From assembly GCF_047663525.1 (NCBI RefSeq), contig NC_092590.1, positions 56,566,001 to 56,630,000 of the forward strand: a DNA stretch of 64,000 nt, read 5' to 3'. Within the stretch, counting starts at the first letter, position 1, and the number at the start of each line of letters is the position of its first letter. The notes beneath the pieces were generated by a model that saw only the letters and a program-made list of their open reading frames with translations, was not told where the DNA came from and did not search any database. Source of the stretch: Anas platyrhynchos. Its lineage: Eukaryota > Chordata > Aves > Anseriformes > Anatidae. A program made the position numbers and the translations under genes. Shown here in pieces: positions 13,801-24,960 of this stretch.

Positions 13801-16800
13801 TGCTATAGGGAATTTGAGAGGACCTACTGTGAACACACTCCAGAGCCCATTCTTTGGCACAGAAGAAGTCCAAGCGATCAGCTTCTCAGTGCAAGGTGCA
13901 AGATTAGCCAAACCAGACGGGGACAGCGGCGTGGCAAACCCACCCTGCAATGCCTGCGTGCTTTTTTTGCTGGCCTGGTACATTCTCGGAAGTACTTTGG
14001 GCTGCAGTGAAGCCCTGCTGCACCCCGTTCCCTCCCAGGGATGGTGGGAGACCTGCCATCCTGCAGGCTGGAAGGGGATGGGGCTGTGGAGACAGCCGAC
14101 AGGGGTTGATCGATCCGTACCACCAAAATCATTGTAGAAAAAAACTCAATTTAGATCATGTAACCTTGCTTTGCATTTTATATTAGCTTACTTCACTTTA
14201 CCTTGTTGGTTTATAATCCTATAGGGAAAATGAGCTGAAGTTAAACACAGCTTTTATATAATATACAGCACTTCTTTGTAACTAGACAGACACTATGCAT
14301 AAACTGCTTAACTAGCTGAGAAGCTGAGGACACATTTACTCAGATTCTCTATCTATACAATTTATTATGCCAAGAGCAGTTTATTTCTTTATTTCTTCAG
14401 TGATCGTTTCTTAATCGTGGCTCTGTCAGGTAGCTTATGAATAGAAATTTGTATTATAAAATGAAGCCAGAATTGTAGATGACTAATGCTAAAGCTGTTT
14501 TTTTTTCTTACTTAAACTAAAGCTGTATTAAATACAATTAAACCAAATAAAAAAGCTCTTCGCAACTATCACTGCACTGTTATCTCTTTTTGATGAATTA
14601 ATGGTATGCAAGTACACCATAAATTGCTAAAGAACCCCACATTTCCATATATTTTTTATTTGCAGATGGAAAGTTTTGGGTTTTTGACTTCAAAATTATT
14701 TATGTTTTATAGCAGTTATTGCAGTGAACTAAACCAAAGTATCTTTGGTTATTAAAGTGACTATTGTCTACCTACAGTTAGCTTACGCTTTGAACAAGCT
14801 ATGTTTCAAGGTGCTTAGTCAAGGATTTCCCTGAAGTCAGTTGTCTGATTTTGTATAAAACCATGCAGGAACAGCAGGTATAACTATTCTCTTTCATTTA
14901 AATCATTTAATAGACTACAATAAGTCAGTGCGTAAGAGTTCACTATCTACCACACCATCACCCAGTGGTTTAGCCAGCACCCATGCTGCCAGTGTGGATA
15001 ATACCGACATGACAGAGCTCACCTCTGAGGAGCCTGTGTGAAGATGGGAGATGAGCAAGGCAAAACAGCATGTAAAATATCGATAAAGACATGTTAACAG
15101 CTAACACTTATACAAACAACTGGGATCAATTTTATAGCACACAGGAGTAAATTACTTCACTTGTAAGCACTTCCAGGTCTGAGGACTTGCACAGGGACAC
15201 TAAGCACTTAGGTTCCTGGGTGACGGAATCATTTTTTCTTTTTAAGTAACAGCTGCCCAGCTTTGTTTCAAGGGGGGACAGTTCACACACACACACCCTC
15301 AAGTCATTCCCTCTTCTGGAAGGGACCACCATCTTATAAAACCCATCAAGGCTTGCTGTTGTGTTGAAAGCATCCAGCAGTATTTCCCACGTTTTTACCG
15401 ATCAGATTTTGGCAGGCTGGATGGCTTCCTCTGTTAGCAAGCCTCATTTTCTAAGTACACCACTTTGCTCTCCCTCCCAAGTTAGGGCTGGTGATTAGCT
15501 GCCATTAAAAGACTAACGCTAGACACTTGCAAGGAAGCAGCGCTGCAATAACTGGCTTTGAAAGCCCAGAAAACACTTCTCCAAGCGAAGCCAGGAGCGC
15601 GTTTCTGCAGGAGCTCCTGTTACTCCCCCCAGAAGCGCAGCCAAGTCTGTGCACCACAGGCTCTGCCTTGTGCCTCTTCCAAGACTCGCTGCTCTCTGAC
15701 TAGCGGCTTTGTCCAGCTGGGAAACTCACAATGAGGGGGGTAAAGGGGCTGCCCCACGGCTCCGTCCTGCAGTATTTACTCAACAGAGCCGCTCATTTTC
15801 AACAGCAGCCACCTGTAGATGGGATCGGTGTGCTTCTGGCAGCCAGCACGGGATTGTTTCCTCAGGTAAACGCACGGCAGATCAGGCCTTGCACCACTGA
15901 TGGGACAGAGCCGCAGTGATGGCAGAAGGAACTACTTTAAAATAAATAAATAAAAAATAAAAGAAAATGCCCCACTCAGTAGCTATTTAAACAGATTAAG
16001 ATCACAGGTAGGAAGAAGAAAGGATACACTTCTACTTTTCAGGGCACAGCTAAAAACCAAAAAGCCTGTCCTTTTTAGGACAGATAAGAGCAAATCCTTC
16101 CGGCCGAGAACCTGAACGGGGGTGACACAGTCACCCACTGAGCTCCCCTCCCCACCACCTTCCCCAGGGACCTTCTGCCTCCTACAGATCTGGGAAGGGG
16201 GCTGCATTACAGCAGTTATGCAGCTGCCCATTTACACCCGGCAAAGCAGATGGGAGAACCAGGTTCTGCAGGTCTGCCTAACAGACTAGACTGCCCATTA
16301 GTTTTTAACTTCAAGATACAGTCTTATTTTTTTGGCTAATTCATCAGAGGACTCCTAATTCTTGCCTGTCACAGTGGCTCGGCCTCACCTGCCCCTCTTC
16401 TGCTCTTTCCCTGGTGCCTCCACACCGAATCTCACACACAGGTCACTTTCCACTCAGGACTGTTACATTGTGTGTGTTTGTGTGGGAGAAACCAACAAGA
16501 AAACCAACCTGCTTCTGAAACATCAGCTTTAAACTGAATTCCAGACTTTCTTAAGCCACCTCAGCTGCCTTGCACCCACACGGAGCTCCACAGGCACGGC
16601 GGAGGGAGCCTCTGACACACAGGTGCAAGAGCCAGCAGGTCCCATATGTTGGCATACTTAACTAAGTCCCGCATCATAAACTAGCCTACCGCTCTCTATA
16701 AATTCCACAAATGCCAAAAAAAACTTAGGAAAGAGTCGGACCCAAGCAGCGGGCTCGCTGTGAGGTGTTCCCGGAGCACCCCCGGGCGCGCTTTCACTCG

Positions 16801-16841
16801 CACCTTTCCCCCCCCACAGCCCCGCAGCGCAACCGGGGCTT

Positions 16842-16885
16842 CGTTTTTAACCCCGTTTTTTACCCCTGTTTTTAACCCCGTTTTC
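16842..16885. repeat. GTTTTTAACCCC-type tandem repeat in the internal CpG island
   Basis: Nearly four imperfect units of about 12 bases, alternating T5-6 and C4 blocks. On the minus strand this gives regularly spaced GGGG runs. Confidence 0.85.
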
Positions 16886-16935
16886 CAGCTTTCCTCCTTT
16901 GCCCTCTCCGAGCCCCTCCAACCCCCCGGGCTCAC

Positions 16936-16965
16936 CTTGGCCACCCAGCCGAAGAGCGGGGACAT
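16936..16965 (-). CDS. Candidate alternative first coding exon of TBC1D1 (MSPLFGWVAK, coding part)
   Basis: In the internal CpG island an ATG (16965-16963, G at -3) opens MSPLFGWVAK and meets the donor AAG|GTGAGC at 16936/16935. An in-frame TGA lies six codons before the ATG, so this is the first possible start in that frame. The ten codons end in phase 0, the same phase as the junction after canonical exon 2, so the exon could splice directly to TBC1D1 exon 3. The product would lack the first 139 residues, including most of the first PTB region. No cDNA evidence is available here. Alternatives are a non-coding transcript or chance. Confidence 0.45.
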
Positions 16966-17055
16966 CGCTGCGGGCGCCCCTCAGGGCTCCCCGCCGCCTC
17001 CTCATGCGCCGGCCGGGAGCGGCCCCGGCCGCCCTCCGACAGCGCTCGCCCGGGC

Positions 17056-17150
17056 GGGAAGGGAAGGGAAGGGAAGGGAAAGGCCGGGAAGGGAAGACAA
17101 GGAGGCGAGGGAAAGGGAACGGAAAGGAGGAAGGGAAGGGCCGGAGGCCG
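17056..17150 (+). repeat. GGGAA repeat and purine-rich tract
   Basis: Five exact GGGAA units (17056-17080) followed by purine-rich GGGAAG/GGAAAG sequence within the CpG island. Confidence 0.85.
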
Positions 17151-18557
17151 GGCCGGGGGCCGCGCCCGCCCCCGCCGCGCTCCGCCTCCTCCGCGGCTCC
17201 GGCCTCAGCCCGCTGCCGGCCGGGCCGGGTCGCCCCCCTCAGGTAACTCGCCCTGACAAGCTGTGCTCATGGGCCTCGGCCCCAAAACCCCTCCTGGGAG
17301 CACGGCAGCATCGCAGTCACGCCTGAAGTTCGCCCGATTCTTGTTACTATCTTCCCCTTTGAAAGCCCCCGTGGGGCGGTAGGTTCCCAGGCAGGCGGCT
17401 GGTGGCGTTTCAGGTGGATCAGGGAGAGAATTAAAAGCTGAGGGGGTGAAGGGATGCGACCTGCCCCCTGACAGAGGGGGAAACAGAACAGAACTGGGGG
17501 AAAACAGGCTTGGATTTCAAGGAAATGCTCCGCTTCAGCCAAAACAAAAAGCCCTTTACTTTCCATCACCTCACAGAAACAAAGCGAAGAACCAGGTTTG
17601 CGAAATCCCGACAGAAAAGCACCGTGCTTTGCCCTGCGCTTCTCCCCAGGACAGTTCAGCAGCTCAAAGTCCGATGTTGAAGTTGTGAATTCAGCTCTCC
17701 ACTTTGCCCAAAGCCGCTTTCCTCCAGCCAGCCAAACGTCCTGCACGTGCCAGCATTTGCGGGCCTAGGGCTGACGGAGTCGCCTCCCAGTTCATACCCG
17801 ACACCGTCCCACTGGTCCCAGTTGCTGGGCATCCAACGAAGCACGGAGCGATACCTCAGCACGCGGGTTGGGAGAAGCAGAGCCACCCCCTTGCAGCTCA
17901 CTGAGGCAGAAAATGGGCAGTTTGGGTCCCTTCAACCCTGCCCCCAGCCTTGCATGCCCTGGTTTTGTACAAAGTGAGCAAGACAGCTTCTTGCCTCCAG
18001 CTGACAGGGCCAGTTCAGCAGCACTGAATTAGACAGAGCGCATTTTTAAGAGGTTACACTAAGACTAAATGACAAGCACCGTTTCTCAGACTGTCACTGA
18101 TTTGGTGAGCATCACGGCACTGGTGTGTGATAGTGCGCCATAGCAGGCTGAGGGGACTGCCCAGCTCCTTACAACACAAAAGCTCAGCTGCACAGCTCAT
18201 GCCTGTGTCTTTGCAATACCAAACACAACACTTCCACCCACCTCCTGAGGAACACCAGACAAACAAACCATAAAACCAAACCAGGTCGCTGACCGAGAAT
18301 ATTAACAATTACCTGGGGATGGTGGCTAGCACACATGGCATGAAGGAATGAGTCCGTGAGAAGTAATATCTCTGGTCTGGAACAGCATATTGCTGAAAGT
18401 ATCTGACCATGGTGGATGCAAGACCTAGTGCAGAGCAGTGCATGTCCAGCCCTGGTCTCACACAGCAGCTCCTTGGCCAAGCTGGGCTGGTGGCAGGGGG
18501 ACCGGGGAAACCTGCTTTTATTAGGACTCTCTAGTTGAGTATTTAACTTAAATATTA

Positions 18558-18670
18558 GTTTACCCACCTATAGAATCAACGTAAGGCTTGAGCATTTTAG
18601 GTGGCTTGCTCAAAGACACACAGTCAGAGGAAGACAGCTGATGTGGAAGGTTGAAATCCTGTAGACACCT
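18558..18670 (-). mobile_element. MIR-like SINE fragment
   Basis: The plus strand reads GTGGCTTGCTCAAAGACACA, then CAGTCAGAGGAAGACAGCTG and GGTTGAAATCCTG, preceded by TTTACCCACCTATAGAATCA. This is the reverse complement of a MIR core (TGTAAAATGGG ... CTTGGGCAAGTCAC). It is heavily diverged; alignment to a repeat library would settle it. Confidence 0.55.
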
Positions 18671-19710
18671 TTTCCTGAGCAACATTTGCCAGGGAGCCAC
18701 AAGATACTAACCAATATGAGCTGTAAAAGCAACATGCAGTTTACTTGCAGTTACCTTCTCGTGGTTGGATAGCCCAAAGCCTCCCCAGAGCTTGTTTTTA
18801 ATTAACTTAAAACCTATGCTACAGCTTCTATAATTAAAGCCATAACAAATACATTTCATATTTCATAAAAGAAGAACAGAGATCCATTTTTCTAATAGCT
18901 CTACAGGTGAAAGTAGAAGCGATTCACAAGCATGGCCAATGGTTTATCTTGTCCTTACGATAGCAGCAGTGGGCCATTTGAATGCATGGACTTTCTTTAC
19001 CCATAAACCTAATAATGACTAAGTGTGACCAGCACTCACTCTGGTGGTTGTACCCACCAGAAGGTTTACTGGCATGATAGCAGGGAGAGACTTTCCTGCT
19101 GCTACTGCTCATGATGTACAGAGCATGTACATGAATAAAGGGAAATCTGTACTTAGGGCTTTAAACTAGGCACCTTACAAGAAACCTAGAAATACTTAGG
19201 TTTTAAGTATGTAAACTCTGTCTACTTTTATTTCAGGCAAGAACAACACCACAGCATACTGTAAAACTATGAGCAGTACATAATATCTACTATATGGTGG
19301 TAGCATTGGAGCTGCATTTCTCTAACATTGAATGTGAACAATATCATGTCTAAATGATTATTTCTGCCCCCTTTTCTGAGGAGATCCTGCCTGCTTGGGA
19401 GCTTTTCCAGCTCCCCCTTCCTGACTGGCACCCTTCCGCAGTTTCCAGCTAACAATACACACACATCCTCTGAGTCTCTATTAAATGCCGATGTCAGTCA
19501 GGAGACCTGGCTTCTAGCCCTGACTGCCACCAGCTCAAAAAGCATCCTCAGTGTGTTACTTCATGCTACTCAGCTTCTAAACCTGCTGCATGCAGTTGTT
19601 ATAGTGATGCCCGTATGATTTTATGTGCGCTCTGAAATCTTCTACGTGCTATAGGGCTGGGATGTCTTGTGGTGAAGACACTGAAATAGGAGGTAGAGTA
19701 ACAGTGAATG

Positions 19711-19813
19711 AATTCCAGCTTCCGCTGTTACCGTGTTTTTCAGGCAAGCTGTTTCACCACTCTCTGTTTTGGTTTATCTGTTAAATGGAGGTGATATTTG
19801 CCAGCCTTGAAGG
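19711..19813 (+). mobile_element. MIR-like SINE fragment
   Basis: The order CAGGCAAGCTGTTTCACCAC, TCTCTGTTTTGGTTTATCTG, TTAAATGGAGGTGATATTTG, CCAGCCTTGAAGG follows the MIR core on the plus strand (GGGCAAGTCACTT, CTCTGTGCCTCAGTTT, CTGTAAAATGG, TACCTACCT). Diverged and partial. Confidence 0.55.
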
Positions 19814-22197
19814 AAGGAGTGGGTACACTCAAGAGCATTTGAGAAAGAGCTGGTGGCAAGGCTTAAGTGCTCAGATATAAAAATGTTTGGTAATGCATGG
19901 AATTCTTCAGTGTAAATGAAAAGGTCACTGTTTTGCTCACCTTCCAAAACAGCAATGTAGTAGGAACAATAACTGCATTCATTTTTCAGGATGTTCAACT
20001 TTCTAAAAAAAGAACCTCTGTATTTTTCTATTTTAAGTTTGTCTTGTGCAAATAACTGTCTCTCCAAAAATACTGTATATCCATTTTGGGTAAATGGAAA
20101 AATTCAGGGCTCGGGAATGACATCTGTATTGCATAAACAGTAAGTAGCACTTGACACTATCTTATCTAAGCATATGATCTTAAAAAAAAAGAGAGACAAA
20201 ACCCTCATTCCTGTGAACTGTTCCATGTTATCATGGAAAATATTAACAAGATATTTGTGGCTGTTTTTAAAATAGCAGCAATTAAAATGCTTCAAAGCCA
20301 CAACTGAAAGCTTACATCGTCAGAAAAAGGATCTTTCAGTTTTACAGATGTCCTTCATAAATTTACACATACACAAATATTACCCTCATTATTTCTCCTC
20401 AAACAAAGCTCTCCGCGTTAAAAGAAACCAGTTGGACATAAGGATAGAGAGAGGGGAGAGATACAAAGACACATTGATGTAATCAACCTTTTAACTCAAA
20501 AGGAAGATTTTCTGACTTGCTCTCTTCTGATTTTAGCTTTCTTTAGGTTTAATGGCTGTAAATATTTTCTAAGAGTCTTCACAGTATGTCACCACTGAGC
20601 AAAGTCTAACAAGAAACTGCATTAAGATTGCAGCCATAACCACAATCACCTGAGAGCTGGCCTCTCCTGCTGCTTTTAACTTTGGTGGTAGTTTTATAGC
20701 AGACCCTATTCCCTTTTGAAGCTTTCTCTCTGAAACTTTTTCCATAAATACGTTTTTGCAAGCCTTTCTTTTCTTGGATGACCCCCTCTACTCACATTAC
20801 CCGTTACATATTCCATTTACCCCTTCTTTCCCTGTTCAAGTCTGTCCCACACAAGGTCTTTGATAAAATGCAACAGAATAATATATCTGCCAGTAATTAC
20901 CACTATCTGTTATTTGGCCTTTGTTTAAAAACACCCATTTTTATCCTTCAATACTTAGTTTTAACTGTTCATTAGGATGTTCTTAAGTCTTGTCTCAACC
21001 CTTCCCACTCTCTCATAGCAGGTTAGATGGTTTCTCTTTTGTCAGAGGAAAAAGATGGAAAGAGTTACTTCTGTGAGAATACTGGAAATGACGATGTTTG
21101 GGGTAATCTCTGCACTGTTAGTCAGTTAAGATCATAGACTGAAGTATTTTGGCTATCTGCTAACCAGCAGCAAGCAAGAAAAACACAAGACTTTGGGCTG
21201 GTGCCCAGAGATAACACGCAATCCCCTCCCTGTGCAGCAGCCCGACAGAAGGCAACGATTCCTTGCCAGAGCCCTGGGCACTGACCTCGGCAGCGGAACC
21301 CTTTCCAGCCGCTTCTGTTGGTTTCAGCTTCCATACGATTGCTCGTTCAGCTACCAAATTTGTCATTGCCAAAATTCTTTGATTTGAATAGCATTAGCAT
21401 TTCCTGCCATTGCCTGTGTGAGAGTGAAAGACAGCCTTGATGGCAGATTATCTGTCCTCTTCCCAGCCAGCAGGAACCATCCCTCTCCAACCGTGTCAGA
21501 GCAAAAGAGTTACCACGAGCTCATTTGGGAACCTGGATGTCAGCAAGAGGACCGAGGGAAGGAGGGATTTGCAAAGGGATCTGTGATCCTGAACTATGTA
21601 GGAGAGAAGAACAAGAGCCCCAGGGCCACATTGCTCAGCAGACAGTGGAATTAAACCCTCCTTGGGCAAAAGCTTCCAGGCAAGGTTTCATCAACTAGAG
21701 TGAGATCATGAGCGTATGAGATAACACGAGATGATGTGTTATAAGGTTAAAGTCTTTCCTAGTTGCTAACATTTTCTTAAGATTTTTCCCCATGGATCTG
21801 TTTTGACCAAAGAGGGGTTTTTTTTGTTTGTTTTTCCCTTGCAAAAGGTCTATCGAGAGAAAATGAATTGCTCTTCTTCTGCCCTACTATGAGGCAGCTG
21901 TGGATGACAGCAGGTACCCGGAATGGAATGGAGCATCTCTTAGCATTTGATGAAAGTTCAGAACAGAAAGGTTTTGGAAGCCTTTCATCAAACAAGGGAC
22001 TGAGGAAAATGCTGCCATCATCCCATATGGGAACCCTTTTATGAAAAGGATGAAGAGTATAAAGAATCCAAACCCAGGAAAAAGTAGTTTTACCCACAGC
22101 ACCTGAAGTTGGCTACAGGAGGAGAAGCTGACAAAGGGACACTTTTAGATGTATAGCATCCGACCAACAAACACGAGGGATACCAAAGGTATCCAAG

Positions 22198-22372
22198 ATA
22201 CCATAGGATCACAGAACGGTTTGTGTTGGAAGGGACCTTAAAGACCATCTAGTTCCAACCTCCCTGCCAGGGGCAGGGACACCTCCCACAAGACCAGGTT
22301 GCTTAAAGCTTCATCCAACCTGGCCTTGAACACCTCCAGGGATGGGGCATCCACAGCTTCTCTGGGCATATT
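22198..22372 (-). mobile_element. CR1 non-LTR retrotransposon, 5'-truncated 3' tail
   Basis: Read on the minus strand, the sequence has the hallmark CR1 end: CCCAGAGAAGC, a GATGCCCCATCCCTGGAGGT-like box, then GGTTGGAACTAGATGGTCTT and AAGGTCCCTTCCAAC, closing with the TTCTGTGATCCTATGG terminal repeat. The short conceptual piece AVDAPSLEVFKARLDEA is typical of the region just before the CR1 3' UTR. CR1 is the dominant LINE of birds and the main evidence for the host class. Confidence 0.93.
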
Positions 22373-22620
22373 CAGGTACAGAGATAACTCCTGGGATACT
22401 AGGATAAAAATATACAGAAAAAGGAAGAGACCAAGGCTATACACAATCAGTGTGTCAATAAACATAATCCAGCTTTAGGGTCCTGGTACCCATTCACGAC
22501 CACTGATGCCATCTGATGCATAATACTCATCTGGGCTGAAATCATCCTGCCACTTCAAATACTTTCAAAACCACTGATGAGTAAACTTTGGATTGGCAAA
22601 CTTTATGCTGGATTGAGTTT

Positions 22621-22644
22621 TTTTGTTGTTGTTGTTGTTGTTTT
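22621..22644. repeat. (TTG)n microsatellite
   Basis: About six TTG units bounded by T runs. Confidence 0.85.
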
Positions 22645-24689
22645 CACAGGAAAAATTAAAAAAGAGCTTGAAGCTGTCAGGAACTCTGCCATGGTTTCTG
22701 ACTAATTCAGCTAAAGCATAATTATATGTTTGCATTTGACCAAGATCAAATGTGCACTTCTGAGTGAGCCAGTTGTGACCAAGTGATCGGATCTCCCTAA
22801 ATGAGCAAAAAACCACAGCCTGAATCTGAAGATAAGTTCAGGCAGATCTGCAGAGATACCACTTCAATTTGAATGGCTGGAGGCAAGAAAACCAAAAGGA
22901 CAATGTGGCAAGCAAACAACAGGGGAAACTCTGCACATAGAAGCATCAGAGGTTCAAGGCATTTAATCTGTTTTGGGATGGAAGGTATTCTGGCAGCTGT
23001 GAAACTGAGCTGGAAGAATAGACCACAGGTAGAGCAAACTGGCAAACTGCAGAGCTCAAAACAAATGGGGATGCTGCCAACAAGCGGTGACAAAGACAGA
23101 GGTGGAGCCCTTGAGATCATCAGTGAGATCCTGACCGTATCTGAAACGGTTAGAAACTTCCTGTTTTTCTCCCTGGAGGCCAGTATTTCTTGTTCTTCTC
23201 AGTGTGACCAGGCTGAGCAACGACTAGCTGAGCTCTTCAAGCTGCTGAGAAAGCTCTGGGGAGAGAGCAGCACCCACAGGGACAATGCACACCTGCACAC
23301 ACACGGACATAACTGGATAAACCCTAAAATATGAATGATGCAAGGCTGCATATTTTAACAGCCACCTCACCCCTGGCAGTGGGACGTGAAGGATGGGACA
23401 ATTAAATAAGGATTATCATCCCCTGGCATTAGCTAAATGGCTAGAGAAGGATTTTGCACCCTTCTCATCCAGCCTCCCCCTGCTTCCTCACAGCAATCAC
23501 CAGCAAAAAAACCCTCTAGAAGTTTAAGAAGTCTTTTCTAAAATGCAATTAAAAGGTTGCTCTTAAAGTGTTTCTTGGCCTTGAAAGTTAAATAGTTAAA
23601 CCAAGTTACTTGGATAGGAAGACAGACACTTGATTTGAAAATGTCTCATTTCCTTTGTGCAGAGGCACTACCTCACACTGGAAAAAAACATGGAAATACT
23701 ACACGCTGCTACTTCCAATAATGGACAAGTTAAGCAATAAGAGACTTCTAGAAAGTGTTGAGGAAAAACAGACTATGAACAGAAAGTGACATCTTAACTG
23801 TGTTTTGATTTCTTTTAACCAGTCATAAAAGTTATCTACTCCACATGCTGTGGGTGAAGCGTTCCTACAAATGCCTACAAAATGGGATTCGTGTTAGTCA
23901 AGATGCCCATGTGCACTTCATTCTATTACAGACGTCCAGTAATGAGTTTCAATATGAACAATTTTTAATGCGTACTTTATGCATACTTATAACACGTACT
24001 TAGAGAGTTATAGCCTAGCTCTCTGCTCCCATAATTAACCATAAACATGAAAATAGCCACACTGCCCTGGCCATATTATTTTGTGCACTTCAGTTGCAAC
24101 AGTAGCAGACTAGGAAAGCATATTGAATGCCACAATATGAAGAGCCTGAAAAGTAGCCAGTCTTCTCAGTTCTCCATAACAAACAAATAGCTTCACGAAC
24201 CTAACAGCACTGATATATGCAAAGATCACACTAACTGCTAGCTGGGTTATGCAGCAGTCCCCACAGGCAGTACACAGAGTCTACTGAAAGTTTCCTGGAG
24301 TTGAGATATTCTAAAGCAACATCCACTTCACTACAAACAGAAGGAAAAAATGGTAGCTGGAGTAAAACTTTAAGCATTAACGCTTCTTTTCCCTCATCAA
24401 ATGATAATATTCTTGTTTTTGCTGAAAAAGACAAAGGCTATCAGGCCAAGTTTACACCTCAGCAGGTGCAGGGGCCAGAACTCACCTACCACCCATGGGG
24501 CTACTGCAAATTGCACACGAAGAGCACACGGGTGTAAAAGCTATTTCCCTGAAAAGGACCTAATCCTGCCCCCGCCAAAAACCCAGACCGAGTTGCTATA
24601 TACACCTTAAACACAGATAAAACAAGAAGAGGAAGGGAGTACCACATTGTCCTGCTCTTTCCCAGAGTCGAGCTGAAGCAGCTTCAGTT

Positions 24690-24960
24690 TCTGCAGCGTC
24701 GCCCTCATAGCAGCGGCCTCCTGTGCACCACCCGGGGTGAGATCCACTCGCTGCAGGTTCCTCAGGAGCGTTGGACCCAACGCAGGAACCTAAAAAGCAC
24801 GACGAGCAGCCCGGCCCGGCCCACGCCCCGCACCTCTTCCCATCGCCAGCCCTCCCTTGGGCTGCAGGCTGCAGCACGGTCCTGCCCTCGAAGTTTCCTG
24901 TGCCGTGCGGAAGCCGGAATGCGCCTGGAAAGCTCCCGGTATTGCGATTTGCTCTCTGGG
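24690..24960. other. Weak GC/CpG-rich patch in intron 2
   Basis: Locally raised CpG content with stop-poor frames on both strands. A minus-strand frame of 60 codons plus TAA (24,789-24,607) starts right after an AG that could be an acceptor. No known domain was recognised. It could be a small regulatory island or an unrecognised exon. Confidence 0.3.

Larger units (their letters stand above)
16740..17260 (-). promoter_or_regulatory. Internal CpG island inside TBC1D1 intron 2, probable alternative promoter
   Basis: About 0.5 kb of dense CpG with GC-box-like sequence, surrounded by ordinary AT-rich intron. On the minus strand it contains an ATG followed ten codons later by a consensus donor. 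On the plus strand a donor-like CTCAG|GTAACT lies at 17,242/17,243, so the island may fire in both directions. It also carries a GTTTTTAACCCC-type tandem repeat and a GGGAA repeat. The promoter role is inferred from composition and splice signals. Confidence 0.6.

Noticed and set aside
16760..17326. 188-codon plus-strand ORF in the internal CpG island
   Set aside because: Translation is dominated by GC-driven repeats (GGGAA and CCCC tracts); no recognisable domain.
17267..17746. 159-codon minus-strand ORF just upstream of the candidate alternative exon
   Set aside because: Ends upstream of the CpG-island exon, shows no homology I recognise and would be in promoter-flanking DNA.
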